Shown here: positions 17,270 to 26,378 of the stretch, one piece after another
How the letters are laid out: each line of letters begins with the position of its first letter
Position numbering within the stretch: the first letter of the stretch is position 1
DNA from: Rhodobacteraceae bacterium UBA6796
Lineage (GTDB): Bacteria; Pseudomonadota; Alphaproteobacteria; Rhodobacterales; Rhodobacteraceae
Direction of reading: 5' to 3'
DNA: 64,000 nt
Assembly: GCA_002452815.1 (NCBI GenBank)
Contig: DKFM01000006.1
Coordinates: 62,001 to 126,000, forward strand
Position numbers and translations under genes: made by a program
The notes under the pieces: generated by a model
Told to the model about the DNA's origin: nothing
Database searches by the model: none
Seen by the model: only the letters and a program-made list of their open reading frames with translations

Positions 17270-18747
17270 CAGTTCACGGATTGCAGCGCCAGGGCCGACA
17301 CCGGCGCCAGGGCCACGCTGCCGGTCGCGCCCTGCGCCCAGTTCATCAGCCCGGCGACCGATTCCGGCCAGGCCGTCAGCATCACCGCGACATGGCCGTC
17401 GCGCTGCGCCTCGAACACCGCGCGCGACAGCGTCCGTTCGATCGCGGCGGCGCGGTCGCGGTTGGCATCGAGTACACGCCACAGCACCGCCTGCGGCAGT
17501 CCCTCGCTCGTGGCCAGCTGGGCGGCGGCGTTCAACCCCTGATCCTGCGTCACCAGCCCCAGCCCGTCCTGCGCCAGAATCCGGGTCATCTGCTGCGCCA
17601 GCAGGCGGTTGTTTTGCAGCACCGGGCGCGCCGGTTCGACCAGCGCCACCGCCTCGGGCACCGCCGCTCGCCAGCTTTCCAGCGCCACTTCCAGATCGGC
17701 GGCCGTTGCGCCCTGCGGCAAGGGGGCGGCCAGAATGGCCACCTCGAACCCCGCCGCGCGATAATCCCGCGCCGCCTCGGCCGCACCCGCGCGCATCGGG
17801 TCAAGCGCAATGGTCACCGGAAAGCCGATGGTTTTCAGGGTGTTCCGGTCCAGCCCGCCGGCTTCGACCCCCGGATCGACCAGTACCACGGAATAGAGCG
17901 GGCGGGCGTCATCATGGCTGAATGGCGCGGCATAGTCGCTCAACGCGCCCGCACACTGCACACCCGGATCATCCTGCACCGCAGGCGCATCCCCGATCCG
18001 CGGCAGCCGGTTGGTCAGCACGCCCGGCGCTTCGGTGAAGCCCGGCGACGGCGTATCAAGGGTGAAGACCTGCGGCCTGTCCGTGGCCTCGGCAGGCATC
18101 GTGGGAGTTTCCGGCGCGGGTTCGGCTGGCGCGGGCACCAGATCGGGGCGCGCCGGGGTGCCATCGGGCAAAAGCACGATCTCGGCGGGCGGCACAGGCG
18201 CCAGAACCGGGGCGGGCGTCGGCGCGGGTTCGATCTGCGGCGGGGCCGCGGGCGTGACCGGGCGGGTCGCCTCGGCCTCGGCTTGCGGCAGTTGCGGGGT
18301 TTCCACCTCGCCCGGCGGCGGCACCGGCACCGGCGCCTCGGGCACCGGCAAGGCATCAAGCGCGGCCATCGGCGTTTCCGGGGCGGCTTGCGGGGCGGGC
18401 GCGGGCATGCCCGCCTCGGGGCGCGCGCCCGGGTCGACCACGGCCAGCTTCGGATCGGGTGTGGCAACGGGCGCCGCCACCTGCGGCGCGGCGGCACCGA
18501 CCGGCGTCGACTGCGGCGTGGGCAATTGCGGCACGCGGTCGGTGCCGCTGCGCGCGAATTCCGAGCCCTGCGGCACGGTGACAATCGTCGGATCGCCCGC
18601 CGCATCCCCCGCGCTTCCGACATCCGGGACTGGCAGGGCCAGAACGCGGGGCGCCTGCGGCACCGGCGCCATCAGCGATGCCGCCCCCAGCCCGACAACC
18701 GTCATCAGGCTGCCCACGCCCAAGCCCGCGATTACTCCGCGCCCCAT
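17269..18747 (-). CDS. Divergent polysaccharide deacetylase family protein
   Basis: A 492-residue envelope protein. An N-terminal transmembrane helix (about residues 5-27) is followed by a very long Pro/Ala/Val-rich linker (about residues 28-235), and then a divergent polysaccharide deacetylase domain (YibQ/DUF610 type) from about residue 275, with YSVVLVDPGVEAGGLDRNTLKTIGFPVTIALDP. The metal-binding DD of true deacetylases reads VD, so activity is doubtful. The role is probably in the cell envelope. The gene faces trpE (convergent) and is divergent from trpG; the 165 bp up to trpG hold no gene. Confidence 0.82.
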   Translation of the reverse strand: MGRGVIAGLGVGSLMTVVGLGAASLMAPVPQAPRVLALPVPDVGSAGDAAGDPTIVTVPQGSEFARSGTDRVPQLPTPQSTPVGAAAPQVAAPVATPDPKLAVVDPGARPEAGMPAPAPQAAPETPMAALDALPVPEAPVPVPPPGEVETPQLPQAEAEATRPVTPAAPPQIEPAPTPAPVLAPVPPAEIVLLPDGTPARPDLVPAPAEPAPETPTMPAEATDRPQVFTLDTPSPGFTEAPGVLTNRLPRIGDAPAVQDDPGVQCAGALSDYAAPFSHDDARPLYSVVLVDPGVEAGGLDRNTLKTIGFPVTIALDPMRAGAAEAARDYRAAGFEVAILAAPLPQGATAADLEVALESWRAAVPEAVALVEPARPVLQNNRLLAQQMTRILAQDGLGLVTQDQGLNAAAQLATSEGLPQAVLWRVLDANRDRAAAIERTLSRAVFEAQRDGHVAVMLTAWPESVAGLMNWAQGATGSVALAPVSALALQSVN

Positions 18748-18912
18748 GCCTCACCCCTCGAATCCAGCTCGTGCAACCGCCTCAGGGCCCGAAACACAGG
18801 TCAAAACCGACCCACGGCCCTTGACCCCGGCGCATCGCTCTGAACATCTATAGCGCGACGAAATTCCCGGTTCACCCCCTGAATCCGGGCGGCACACGGG
18901 AAAAGCGACGCC

Positions 18913-19500
18913 ATGCTTCTGCTCATCGACAATTACGACAGCTTTACCTACAACCTCGTGCATTATTTCGGGGAATTGGGCGCCGATGTGAAGGTCGTGC
19001 GCAATGACGCGCTGGATGTGCAGCAGGCGATGGGCATGGGCGCCGAGGCGATCGTGCTGTCCCCCGGGCCCTGCGACCCCTCGGCCGCCGGGATCTGCCT
19101 GCCACTGACCCTGGCCGCGGCCGAGGCAAACGTGCCGCTTCTGGGCGTGTGTCTGGGCCATCAGACCATCGGCGAGGCCTTTGGCGGCCATGTCGTGCGC
19201 GCGGGCGAAATCGTGCATGGCAAGATGGGCACCATCCATCACGCCGGAAAAGGCGTGTTCCGCGGCCTGCCCAGCCCGTTCCAGGCGACCCGCTATCACA
19301 GCCTGATCGTCGATCGCGCCACCCTGCCCGACTGTCTGGAGGTCACCGCCTGGCTGGAAGACGGCATGATCATGGGCCTGCGGCACCGCGAAAAACCGAT
19401 CGAGGGGGTGCAGTTCCACCCCGAATCCATTGCCTCGGAACACGGTCACCAGATGATCCGCAATTTCCTCGAGGACGCGAAAGTGAAGGTGAGCGCATGA
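18913..19500 (+). CDS. trpG: Anthranilate synthase component II (glutamine amidotransferase)
   Basis: Supplies ammonia from glutamine to TrpE. The 195-residue class I amidotransferase domain has the nucleophile Cys80 in LLGVCLGHQ, with the His/Glu of the triad in [13 protein letters not shown]. The N-terminus [18 protein letters not shown] motif is intact ([13 protein letters not shown]). It is separated from trpE by the divergent deacetylase gene. The stop overlaps the trpD start (ATGA at 19497). Confidence 0.95.
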   Translation: MLLLIDNYDSFTYNLVHYFGELGADVKVVRNDALDVQQAMGMGAEAIVLSPGPCDPSAAGICLPLTLAAAEANVPLLGVCLGHQTIGEAFGGHVVRAGEIVHGKMGTIHHAGKGVFRGLPSPFQATRYHSLIVDRATLPDCLEVTAWLEDGMIMGLRHREKPIEGVQFHPESIASEHGHQMIRNFLEDAKVKVSA

Positions 19501-20519
19501 GCGACGCGATGAAACCGCTGATCTATGCGGCCTCGGAAGGGCCGCTGTCGCGCGCCCAGGCCGAGACCGCGTTCGAGATCCTGTTCAACGGCGAGGCGAC
19601 GCCCGCCCAGATCGGCGGCTTTCTGATGGCGCTGCGTGCGCGGGGGGAATCGGTGGCCGAATATGCCGCCGCCGCCGCCGCCATGCGCGCCAAATGCGTG
19701 CCGGTCGTGGCCCCTGACGGCGCGATGGACATCGTCGGCACCGGCGGCGACGGGATGCACACGCTCAATATCTCGACCGCGACGGCCTTCGTGGTGGCGG
19801 GCGCGGGTGTGCCGGTGGCCAAGCACGGCAACCGCGCGGCCAGTTCGAAATCCGGCACGGCGGATGTGCAATCCGAACTGGGGATCAACGTGATGGCCGG
19901 CCCCGTGGCGACCGAACGCGGACTGGCCGAAGCGGGCATCGGCTTCATGATGGCGCAGATCCACCACCCGGCGATGCGCCATGTCGGGCCGGTGCGCGCG
20001 GAACTGGGCTGCAAGACGATCTTCAACATCCTTGGGCCGCTGACCAACCCGGCCGGCGTCAAGCGCCAGCTGACCGGCGCCTTCGCCCCCGACCTGATCT
20101 TTCCGATGGCCGAAACCCTGCAGATGCTGGGCACTGAAAAGGCCTGGCTCGTGCATGGGTCGGACGGCACCGACGAGATCACAATCACCGGCACGACCGA
20201 GGTCGCGGTGCTGGATGGTGGCAAGATCACCGGCCGCACGATCCACCCCGAAGACGCGGGCCTGCCGGTGCATCCGTTCAAGGACATCGTCGGCGGCACG
20301 CCTGCGGAAAACGCCGCCGCGATCCGGGCACTGTTTGCGGGCGAAAAATCCGCCTACCGCGACGCAGTGCTGTTGAATGCCGCCGCCGCACTGGTCGTGG
20401 CCGACAAGGTGGCCGACCTGAAAGCGGGCGCCGAGATGGCCGCACACAGCATCGACAGCGGCGCGGCAAACCGCGCGCTCGAAACCCTTGCCCGGATCAC
20501 GCAAGAGGTCGGCAAATGA
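19497..20519 (+). CDS. trpD: Anthranilate phosphoribosyltransferase
   Basis: Transfers phosphoribosyl from PRPP to anthranilate, the second step of the tryptophan branch. The 340-residue protein carries the PRPP/metal motif [18 protein letters not shown], the [17 protein letters not shown] loop, and NILGPLTNP. The start at 19497 makes a 4-bp overlap with trpG; longer readings overlap trpG in another frame and are rejected. Its own stop overlaps the ATG of an inserted small zinc-finger ORF rather than trpC. Confidence 0.95.
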   Translation: MSDAMKPLIYAASEGPLSRAQAETAFEILFNGEATPAQIGGFLMALRARGESVAEYAAAAAAMRAKCVPVVAPDGAMDIVGTGGDGMHTLNISTATAFVVAGAGVPVAKHGNRAASSKSGTADVQSELGINVMAGPVATERGLAEAGIGFMMAQIHHPAMRHVGPVRAELGCKTIFNILGPLTNPAGVKRQLTGAFAPDLIFPMAETLQMLGTEKAWLVHGSDGTDEITITGTTEVAVLDGGKITGRTIHPEDAGLPVHPFKDIVGGTPAENAAAIRALFAGEKSAYRDAVLLNAAAALVVADKVADLKAGAEMAAHSIDSGAANRALETLARITQEVGK

Positions 20520-20755
20520 AACCTGGCAGTATAAGATGCAATTGCCCGCTTTGCGGAGTTTCTTTTGCATTCGGGCCGCATCTCTATAAGGGGCATTGGC
20601 TCCCCAAATATGGAATGACGATCTGCTCCTCGTGCTACAAATACAATTGGGACGGCTTCGCACCTCAATACGACACGACGTTACTAAAGTCGCTTAATGC
20701 CAATGGCTTACCTATCCCACAACGCAACGCAAATGGGCTTTTGCCGAGGGACTAA
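20516..20755 (+). CDS. Small zinc-ribbon-like protein between trpD and trpC, function unknown
   Basis: A 79-residue protein with cysteines at 8, 10, 13, 37 and 40 (CNCPLC and CSSC), a likely zinc-binding pair of knuckles. It has a conserved-looking tail with [17 protein letters not shown] and GLLPRD. Its ATG overlaps the trpD stop (ATGA) and its TAA ends 1 bp before the trpC ATG, so it is embedded in the operon and translationally coupled. It is clearly less GC-rich (roughly half G+C by eye) than both neighbours, and its codon choice differs, suggesting later insertion. I recall similar small proteins in scattered proteobacteria but know no function. Confidence 0.75.
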   Translation: MKPGSIRCNCPLCGVSFAFGPHLYKGHWLPKYGMTICSSCYKYNWDGFAPQYDTTLLKSLNANGLPIPQRNANGLLPRD

Positions 20756-20756
20756 T

Positions 20757-21551
20757 ATGAACATTCTCGACAAGATCAAGGCCTACAAGCTGGAGGAAGT
20801 GGCCGCCGCCAAGGCCGCCCGCCCCCTGGGTGAGGTCGAGGCCGAGGCCCGCGCCGCCGATCCGACCCGCGGCTTTGCCCGGGCGCTGGCCGACAAGGCC
20901 GCCACCGGCTATGGCCTGATCGCCGAAATCAAGAAGGCCAGCCCCTCCAAAGGGTTGATCCGCCCCGATTTCGACCCGCCCGCATTGGCGCAGGCCTATC
21001 AGACGGGCGGCGCGGCTTGCCTATCGGTGCTGACCGATGGCCCGAGCTTTCAGGGCGCGCCGGAATTCCTGCGCGCCGCGCGCGCGGCCTGCGCCCTGCC
21101 CGCGCTGCGCAAGGATTTCCTCTATGACACCTATCAGGTTGCCGAAGCGCGCGCCTGGGGCGCCGATTGCATCCTGATTATCATGGCTTCGGTCGAGGAT
21201 GCGCTGGCGGTCGAGCTGGAAGACGCGGCCTTCGGCTGGGGGATGGATGTGCTGATCGAGGTGCATGACGCCCCCGAGCTGGAGCGCGCCTTGAAACACC
21301 TGAAATCGCCGCTTCTGGGGGTGAACAACCGCAACCTCAAGACGTTTGAGGTGACGCTGGATGTGACCCGGCAGCTTGCGCCCGCGATCCTGGCCGAGGG
21401 CCGCGATCTGGTCTGCGAAAGCGGCATCTTCACCCGCGACGACATGGCCGCGATGGCCGCAGTGGGCGCGCGCCGCTTCCTGATCGGCGAAAGCCTGATG
21501 CGGCAGGCCGATGTCGCCGCCGCCACCCGTGCCCTGCTGGAGGCCGCATGA
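20757..21551 (+). CDS. trpC: Indole-3-glycerol phosphate synthase
   Basis: Cyclises CdRP to indole-3-glycerol phosphate in tryptophan synthesis. The 264-residue TIM barrel shows [45 protein letters not shown], and ESGIFTRDD. The start at 20757 gives the canonical NILDKI start and is preceded by GAGGG. It follows the small zinc-finger ORF after 1 bp. The stop overlaps moaC by 4 bp. Confidence 0.95.
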   Translation: MNILDKIKAYKLEEVAAAKAARPLGEVEAEARAADPTRGFARALADKAATGYGLIAEIKKASPSKGLIRPDFDPPALAQAYQTGGAACLSVLTDGPSFQGAPEFLRAARAACALPALRKDFLYDTYQVAEARAWGADCILIIMASVEDALAVELEDAAFGWGMDVLIEVHDAPELERALKHLKSPLLGVNNRNLKTFEVTLDVTRQLAPAILAEGRDLVCESGIFTRDDMAAMAAVGARRFLIGESLMRQADVAAATRALLEAA

Positions 21552-22024
21552 GCCTGAGCCATTTCGATGCCGCCGGTCAGGCCCATATGGTCGATGTCTC
21601 GGACAAGGAGGTGACCGCGCGCGTGGCCGTGGCCGAGGGCTGCGTGGTGATGACGCCCGAAACCCTGGCCTATGTGCTGGACGGCACGGCGAAGAAGGGC
21701 GACGTGCTGGGCATCGCGCGGGTCGCGGGGATCATGGCGACCAAGAAGACCGCCGATCTGATCCCGCTGTGCCACCCGCTGCCGATCACCAAGGTCGCGC
21801 TGGATCTGACGCCGGACCCCGCCCTGCCCGGCGTGCGGATCTCCGCGACCGTCAAGACCACCGGCCAGACCGGCGTCGAGATGGAGGCGCTGACGGCAGT
21901 CTCGGTCGCGGCGCTGACGGTCTATGACATGCTGAAGGCCGTGGAAAAGTCGATGCGGATCGAGGGCATTCAGGTCACCCTGAAAGACGGCGGCAAATCC
22001 GGCCGGTACGAGGCAGAACGATGA
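21548..22024 (+). CDS. moaC: Cyclic pyranopterin monophosphate synthase
   Basis: Second step of molybdenum cofactor synthesis, giving cPMP. The 158-residue protein carries [41 protein letters not shown] and the conserved [27 protein letters not shown]. It overlaps trpC and moeA by 4 bp each. Its product is needed for the molybdoenzyme SoxC encoded 20 kb away, among others. Confidence 0.95.
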   Translation: MSLSHFDAAGQAHMVDVSDKEVTARVAVAEGCVVMTPETLAYVLDGTAKKGDVLGIARVAGIMATKKTADLIPLCHPLPITKVALDLTPDPALPGVRISATVKTTGQTGVEMEALTAVSVAALTVYDMLKAVEKSMRIEGIQVTLKDGGKSGRYEAER

Positions 22025-23202
22025 TTTCAGTCGAAGAGGCGCTGGCCCGCGTTCTGGCGCTTGTCGCCCCCCTGCCCACCGAAACCGTGGCCCTGCGCCG
22101 CGCGGCGGGCCGGGTTCTGGCCACGCCCGCCACGGCGGCGCTGACCCAGCCGCCGTTTTCCGCTTCGGCGATGGATGGTTACTGGATCGACGCCGCCGAT
22201 CACCGGCCCGGCGCCACGCTGCGGGTCGAGGGCCAGTCGGCCGCCGGGCGGGGCTGGTCTGCGCCGGTTGCCCCCGGCCAGGCGCTGCGCATCTTCACCG
22301 GCGCGCCGGTGCCGCGCGACGGCGGCGTGGTCGTGCTGCAGGAACATGTAACCCGCGACGGCGACACGATCACCTTGTCGCAAGACCTTGAAACCCAAGA
22401 CAATATCCGCCCCCGCGGGCAGGATTTCACACAGGGCGACCAACTTTCTGCGCCGCGCCGAGTTGACGCCCGGGCCCTGGGGCTGCTGGCGGCGATGAAC
22501 GTGCCCGAAGTAACGGTCTATCGCCGCCCCGTCGTGGCAATCATCGCGACGGGGGATGAGTTGGTGATGCCGGGCGAGACCCCCGGCCCCGACCAGATCC
22601 TGTGCTCGAACAATTTCGTGCTGGCCGCACTGGCCGAAGCCGCAGGCGCCGAGGTGCGGATGCTGCCCATCGCGCGCGATACCGAGGCCAGCCTGCGCAC
22701 GGTCTTCGGCCTTGCCGAAGGCGCCGATCTGATCGTGACCTCGGGCGGCGCCTCGGTGGGCGAACATGATCTGGTCGGCAAGGTCGCCACCGATCTGGGG
22801 CTGGAGCGCGCCTTTTGGAAGATCGCGATGCGCCCGGGCAAACCACTGATGGCGGGGCGGATGGGCCGTGCGGCGATGCTGGGCCTGCCCGGCAATCCGG
22901 TTTCGGCCACGGTCTGCGCACATCTGTTCCTGCTGCCGATGCTGGCCGCGATGCAGGGGCTGCCCGGGGTTCACCGCACCGCGCGCGCGGTGCTGGGCGC
23001 CGATACCGGCCCCACCGGACCGCGCACGCATTACATGCGCGCCCGGCTCGGCCCGACCGATGGCCTGCCGGTCATCACCCCGTTCGACAGCCAGGACAGC
23101 GCGCGTCTGGGCATCCTGGCCGAAGCCGACGCGCTGCTGATCCGCCCGCTGGGGGACGGCCCGCGCCGCGCGGGCGAGGTTGTCGACTATCTGCCGATCT
23201 GA
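22021..23202 (+). CDS. moeA: Molybdopterin molybdenumtransferase
   Basis: Inserts molybdate into adenylylated molybdopterin. The 393-residue protein shows the MoeA N-terminal substrate loop [13 protein letters not shown], the [18 protein letters not shown] segment, the MoCF-like domain with [10 protein letters not shown] and [14 protein letters not shown], and [19 protein letters not shown]. It overlaps moaC by 4 bp. The next gene, lexA, has its own promoter in the 123-bp gap, so moeA probably ends the trpGDC-moaC-moeA transcript although no strong hairpin is seen. Confidence 0.95.
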   Translation: MISVEEALARVLALVAPLPTETVALRRAAGRVLATPATAALTQPPFSASAMDGYWIDAADHRPGATLRVEGQSAAGRGWSAPVAPGQALRIFTGAPVPRDGGVVVLQEHVTRDGDTITLSQDLETQDNIRPRGQDFTQGDQLSAPRRVDARALGLLAAMNVPEVTVYRRPVVAIIATGDELVMPGETPGPDQILCSNNFVLAALAEAAGAEVRMLPIARDTEASLRTVFGLAEGADLIVTSGGASVGEHDLVGKVATDLGLERAFWKIAMRPGKPLMAGRMGRAAMLGLPGNPVSATVCAHLFLLPMLAAMQGLPGVHRTARAVLGADTGPTGPRTHYMRARLGPTDGLPVITPFDSQDSARLGILAEADALLIRPLGDGPRRAGEVVDYLPI

Positions 23203-23254
23203 GCGCCCCCTTGCCACAAGGGCAAGGGCCGCGCCGCGTGGACAGCGCAAATTA

Positions 23255-23294
23255 TTGACACGAACCGGGAACAGCGCTAGAACCTTAAGGGAAC
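23255..23294 (+). promoter_or_regulatory. lexA promoter with overlapping SOS box
   Basis: The -35 TTGACA (23255-23260), a 17-bp spacer, and a -10-like TAGAAC (23278-23283) form a sigma-70 promoter. The direct repeat GAAC-N7-GAAC (23280-23294), which reads GTTC-N7-GTTC on the other strand, overlaps the -10. That is the known alphaproteobacterial LexA operator, so lexA is predicted to repress itself. The box ends 31 bp before the ATG. Confidence 0.85.
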
Positions 23295-23325
23295 GCCGGG
23301 TGGGCGATTGACCGGAGGGACCGCA

Positions 23326-24033
23326 ATGCTGACGCGCAAGCAACTGGAACTGCTGGATTTTATTCAAAAACGCATGGCGCGTGACGGTGTTCCGCCTTCG
23401 TTCGATGAAATGAAGGATGCGCTGGATCTGCGGTCGAAATCCGGGATTCACCGGCTTATCACTGCGCTGGAAGAACGCGGCTTCATCCGCCGTCTGGCGC
23501 ACCGGGCCCGCGCGATCGAGATCGTGAAACTGCCCGAAGCGCTGGAAAAAGCCGATAGCGCCCAGCCGAAGCCGGGCTTTACCCCCCGCGTGATCGAAGG
23601 CGATCGCACCGATCCGCCGCGCGGCGCGATGGCGGTGGAATCCGCAGGCGCGATCGAACTGCCGGTAATGGGGCGGATCGCCGCCGGTGTGCCGATCGAG
23701 GCAATCTCCGAAGTCTCGCATCATGTCGCGGTGCCCGGCACGATGCTGTCGGGACGCGGCGAGCATTACGCGCTCGAAGTCAAGGGCGACAGTATGATCG
23801 AGGCCGGGATCAACGATGGCGACATCGTGGTGATCCGCGAACAGACCACCGCCGACAATGGCGACATCGTCGTGGCGCTGGTCGAGGGGCACGAGGCCAC
23901 GCTGAAACGCTTCTACCGGCGCAACGGGATGATCGCGCTTGAAGCCGCCAACCCCGCCTATGAAACCCGGATGTTGCGCGACGATCAGGTCAAGGTGCAG
24001 GGCCGCTTGGTCGGGTTGATCCGCAGCTACTGA
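23326..24033 (+). CDS. lexA: SOS repressor LexA
   Basis: Represses DNA-damage genes and self-cleaves with activated RecA. The 235-residue protein has an N-terminal winged helix ([34 protein letters not shown]), a linker longer than in E. coli, and a C-terminal S24 peptidase domain. The cleavage bond is Ala120-Gly121 (IAAGVP), the catalytic serine Ser156 (KGDSMIEAG), and the lysine Lys194. The start at 23326 is the ATG after GGAGGGA; an earlier TTG in frame is less likely. Confidence 0.95.
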   Translation: MLTRKQLELLDFIQKRMARDGVPPSFDEMKDALDLRSKSGIHRLITALEERGFIRRLAHRARAIEIVKLPEALEKADSAQPKPGFTPRVIEGDRTDPPRGAMAVESAGAIELPVMGRIAAGVPIEAISEVSHHVAVPGTMLSGRGEHYALEVKGDSMIEAGINDGDIVVIREQTTADNGDIVVALVEGHEATLKRFYRRNGMIALEAANPAYETRMLRDDQVKVQGRLVGLIRSY

Positions 24034-24046
24034 CGCCGCCCTTTCA

Positions 24047-24075
24047 CCTTGGCGCAAATACTCCCGCCGGAGGCG
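24047..24075. repeat. Dispersed palindromic repeat, copy 2 (single arm)
   Basis: Only the right arm is present: CCTTGGCGCAAATACTC followed by CCGCCGGAGGCG. It sits between the convergent lexA and comEC stops (75-bp gap), where a two-way terminator would be expected. Confidence 0.75.
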
Positions 24076-24107
24076 CCGCCCCGCGGCTCCGGCCCCGCAG
24101 GCGGGGT

Positions 24108-26309
24108 CTAGCGTTCGGTCCAAAGTCGCGCGCCAGTCACCCCGGCACTGGTGTGCATCTGGCCATCCGCCGCGATTGCCACGGCCCCGCTTGTGGCCAG
24201 ACGGGTCTCGTCCCACAGATCACACCCCGGATGATCGCCGGGCGGCGCCTTCGCCGTCAGAACCACCAGCGCGCCGCCCTGGCAGTGCTCTGCCAGACGC
24301 CCGGCCGCGCCCTTGCCGCTCAGATGCACCAGCGCGCGACCATCGGGCAGGCGCGCCACGCGGGCGTTCCTTGGCCCCTCAAAACCCGGGCGCAGGGCGG
24401 CCTCGTCGCGGGTTGCCCCGTCACCATCCGCCTCGAGCCAGCTTTCGGCGATGAAACCGGCGGCGGGTTTGGACAGCGCACGCCCGGCCGGCGTCATCAC
24501 CCCCACCAGCGTGGCCTCGGGCGCGATCAGCAGAACGGGCCGCACCGCCACCGCCCAGCCCCCCAGCGCCAGAACCATCGCAAGCCCGCCAAGACTGCGC
24601 CCCGCGCCGCGCGCCAGCACCGCAACCACCGCGCCCAGCGCCAGCCCGGGCAACACGAAGGCGGGCGGTTGCGGCACGGCGATCACCGCCCCTTCCAGCC
24701 CGGCGACCCATTCGGCCACAAAGATCATCCAGCGTGTGCCCTGCTCCATCACCCACAGCGCGGGCGCGGCCAACCCCAGCGGCGCCAGCAGCGCCGCGAT
24801 CACGCCGGCAGGCATCACCAGCGTGCCCATCACCGGCACCGCCAGCAGGTTCGCCAGCAGCCCGTATTCCGGCATCCGGTGAAAATGCGCGGCCGCGATC
24901 GGCCCGGTCGCCATGCCCCCGACCAGCGAGGTCAGCACCAGCATCACCACCGGGCGCGCCAGCATCGGAATGCGCGGCGCGACCCGGCCCCATCCGCCAT
25001 AGGTCACAATCAGGGCAACCGTTGCGGCAAAGGACATCTGAAACCCCGGCGACAGCAGGCTTTCGGGGCGCCACAGCAGCAATATCAGCGCCGCAAGCGC
25101 CACGGTGCGCAGCGAAATCGCGCGCCGGTCGAACAGCACCGCCAGCAGCATGACACCCGTCATCAGATAGGCGCGCTGCGTCGCGACCTGCGGCCCGGCC
25201 ACCCACAGATAGGCAGTGGCGGCCAGCAGCGCGACGACCGCGGCGATCTTCTTGAGCGGCCAGATCAGCGCGGGCCGCCCCAGGGCCGCCAGACCGTAGC
25301 GCACGGCGGCAAAGACGAACCCGGCCAGCAATCCCATGTGCAGACCCGAGATCGCGATGATATGCGCCAGGTTGGCCGCGCGCATCGCCTCGTTCGTGGC
25401 CTCGGTGACGCCCGCGCGGTCGCCCGTCATCAATGCCGCCGCCACCGCGCCCGCCTGACCGGGAATGCGGGCCTGGATCGCCTGCGACAGCCGCATCCGC
25501 AGCCGGTGCCCTGCCAGCGCCCATTGCCCCGGTGCGGGCGGTTCCAGCACCATCACCGGCGCGCGGGTATAGCCCACGGCGCCCAGCTGTTCGAACCAGA
25601 AATGGCGGCGAAAATCATACGAGCCGGGCTCTGTCGGCGGGGGCGGCGGGCCCAGATTTGCGGTCAGCATCACCCGCAGCCCCGGCATCGGGTCCATATG
25701 CGTCTGGTCGCCATGCAACGAAACCCGCAGCCGCGCCGGCGTGCGCGCAGGATCGACGCCGCTGAGCACCGGCTGATCGAGCGTCAGCCGCAGCCGGTCG
25801 CTGGCCGAGCGGTCGATCTTGACCACCCGCCCCTCGACCGGGCCGTAATATCGAAAGCCAAGGACCGGCGCGGCGACCGAATGCGCCCGCACACTTGCCA
25901 GCAGCGCCCCGCACAGCGCCAGCATCAGCAGGGCTGCGGGAAAGCGCGCGGGGTCCAGCCCCCATGCCGCGCCGCGCAACCACAGCCCCGCGCCCAGAAC
26001 GGCCCCCGCCGCCACAAGCGCAAGGCCGGGCAGGCCGGGTTCCCCGGGCCACAGGAAATAGCCGCCGATACCGAGCGACAGCGCGACCGGCGCCCAGAGG
26101 ATCAGATCAAGCTGCGCGCGCACCAGCGCCGCTGCCGGGTCGCCCAGCCCGGCGACCGCGCCCCGGAGCGCACGCCCACCCGCCCCGGCAAGCCGGGCCC
26201 GCAGCGCGGCCTTCGGCCCCGCCGGCCCGCGCATATCCCCGATCCCGCCGCTTTCGGCCTGTGCCTGCACCTTGTTTCTCCGGCCCGCGCCACTTATGCA
26301 TTCAGCCAA
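24108..26309 (-). CDS. comEC: ComEC/Rec2-family DNA uptake channel protein
   Basis: Polytopic inner-membrane protein that imports single-stranded DNA in transformable bacteria. The 733 residues comprise N-terminal membrane helices with a DUF4131/OB-like segment (about residues 100-230) and a Competence domain with HIIAISGLHMGLLAG, ATQRAYLMTGVMLLAVLFDRRAISLR and SPGFQMSFAATVAL. The C-terminal metallo-beta-lactamase-like tail shows no obvious HxHxDH. The exact start is uncertain: the ATG at 26309 gives a long polar leader and an ATG at 26234 is an alternative. It is divergent from gltX. Confidence 0.88.
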   Translation of the reverse strand: MAECISGAGRRNKVQAQAESGGIGDMRGPAGPKAALRARLAGAGGRALRGAVAGLGDPAAALVRAQLDLILWAPVALSLGIGGYFLWPGEPGLPGLALVAAGAVLGAGLWLRGAAWGLDPARFPAALLMLALCGALLASVRAHSVAAPVLGFRYYGPVEGRVVKIDRSASDRLRLTLDQPVLSGVDPARTPARLRVSLHGDQTHMDPMPGLRVMLTANLGPPPPPTEPGSYDFRRHFWFEQLGAVGYTRAPVMVLEPPAPGQWALAGHRLRMRLSQAIQARIPGQAGAVAAALMTGDRAGVTEATNEAMRAANLAHIIAISGLHMGLLAGFVFAAVRYGLAALGRPALIWPLKKIAAVVALLAATAYLWVAGPQVATQRAYLMTGVMLLAVLFDRRAISLRTVALAALILLLWRPESLLSPGFQMSFAATVALIVTYGGWGRVAPRIPMLARPVVMLVLTSLVGGMATGPIAAAHFHRMPEYGLLANLLAVPVMGTLVMPAGVIAALLAPLGLAAPALWVMEQGTRWMIFVAEWVAGLEGAVIAVPQPPAFVLPGLALGAVVAVLARGAGRSLGGLAMVLALGGWAVAVRPVLLIAPEATLVGVMTPAGRALSKPAAGFIAESWLEADGDGATRDEAALRPGFEGPRNARVARLPDGRALVHLSGKGAAGRLAEHCQGGALVVLTAKAPPGDHPGCDLWDETRLATSGAVAIAADGQMHTSAGVTGARLWTER

Positions 26310-26378
26310 GCAAGCCTACGGGCTTCATGGTTTCCAAAAGGTTAACGCCGCCCCCCAAGCGGCGCAGAAAGGCCCCCG

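Noticed and set aside
20516..20755. The small ORF between trpD and trpC as a trp leader peptide or attenuator
   Set aside because: It has only two Trp codons spread apart, no terminator/antiterminator hairpins follow it, and it encodes a patterned cysteine protein.
24153..26345. A plus-strand frame of 730 codons opposite comEC
   Set aside because: Arg/Gln/His-rich antisense shadow; the minus strand has clear ComEC membrane motifs.
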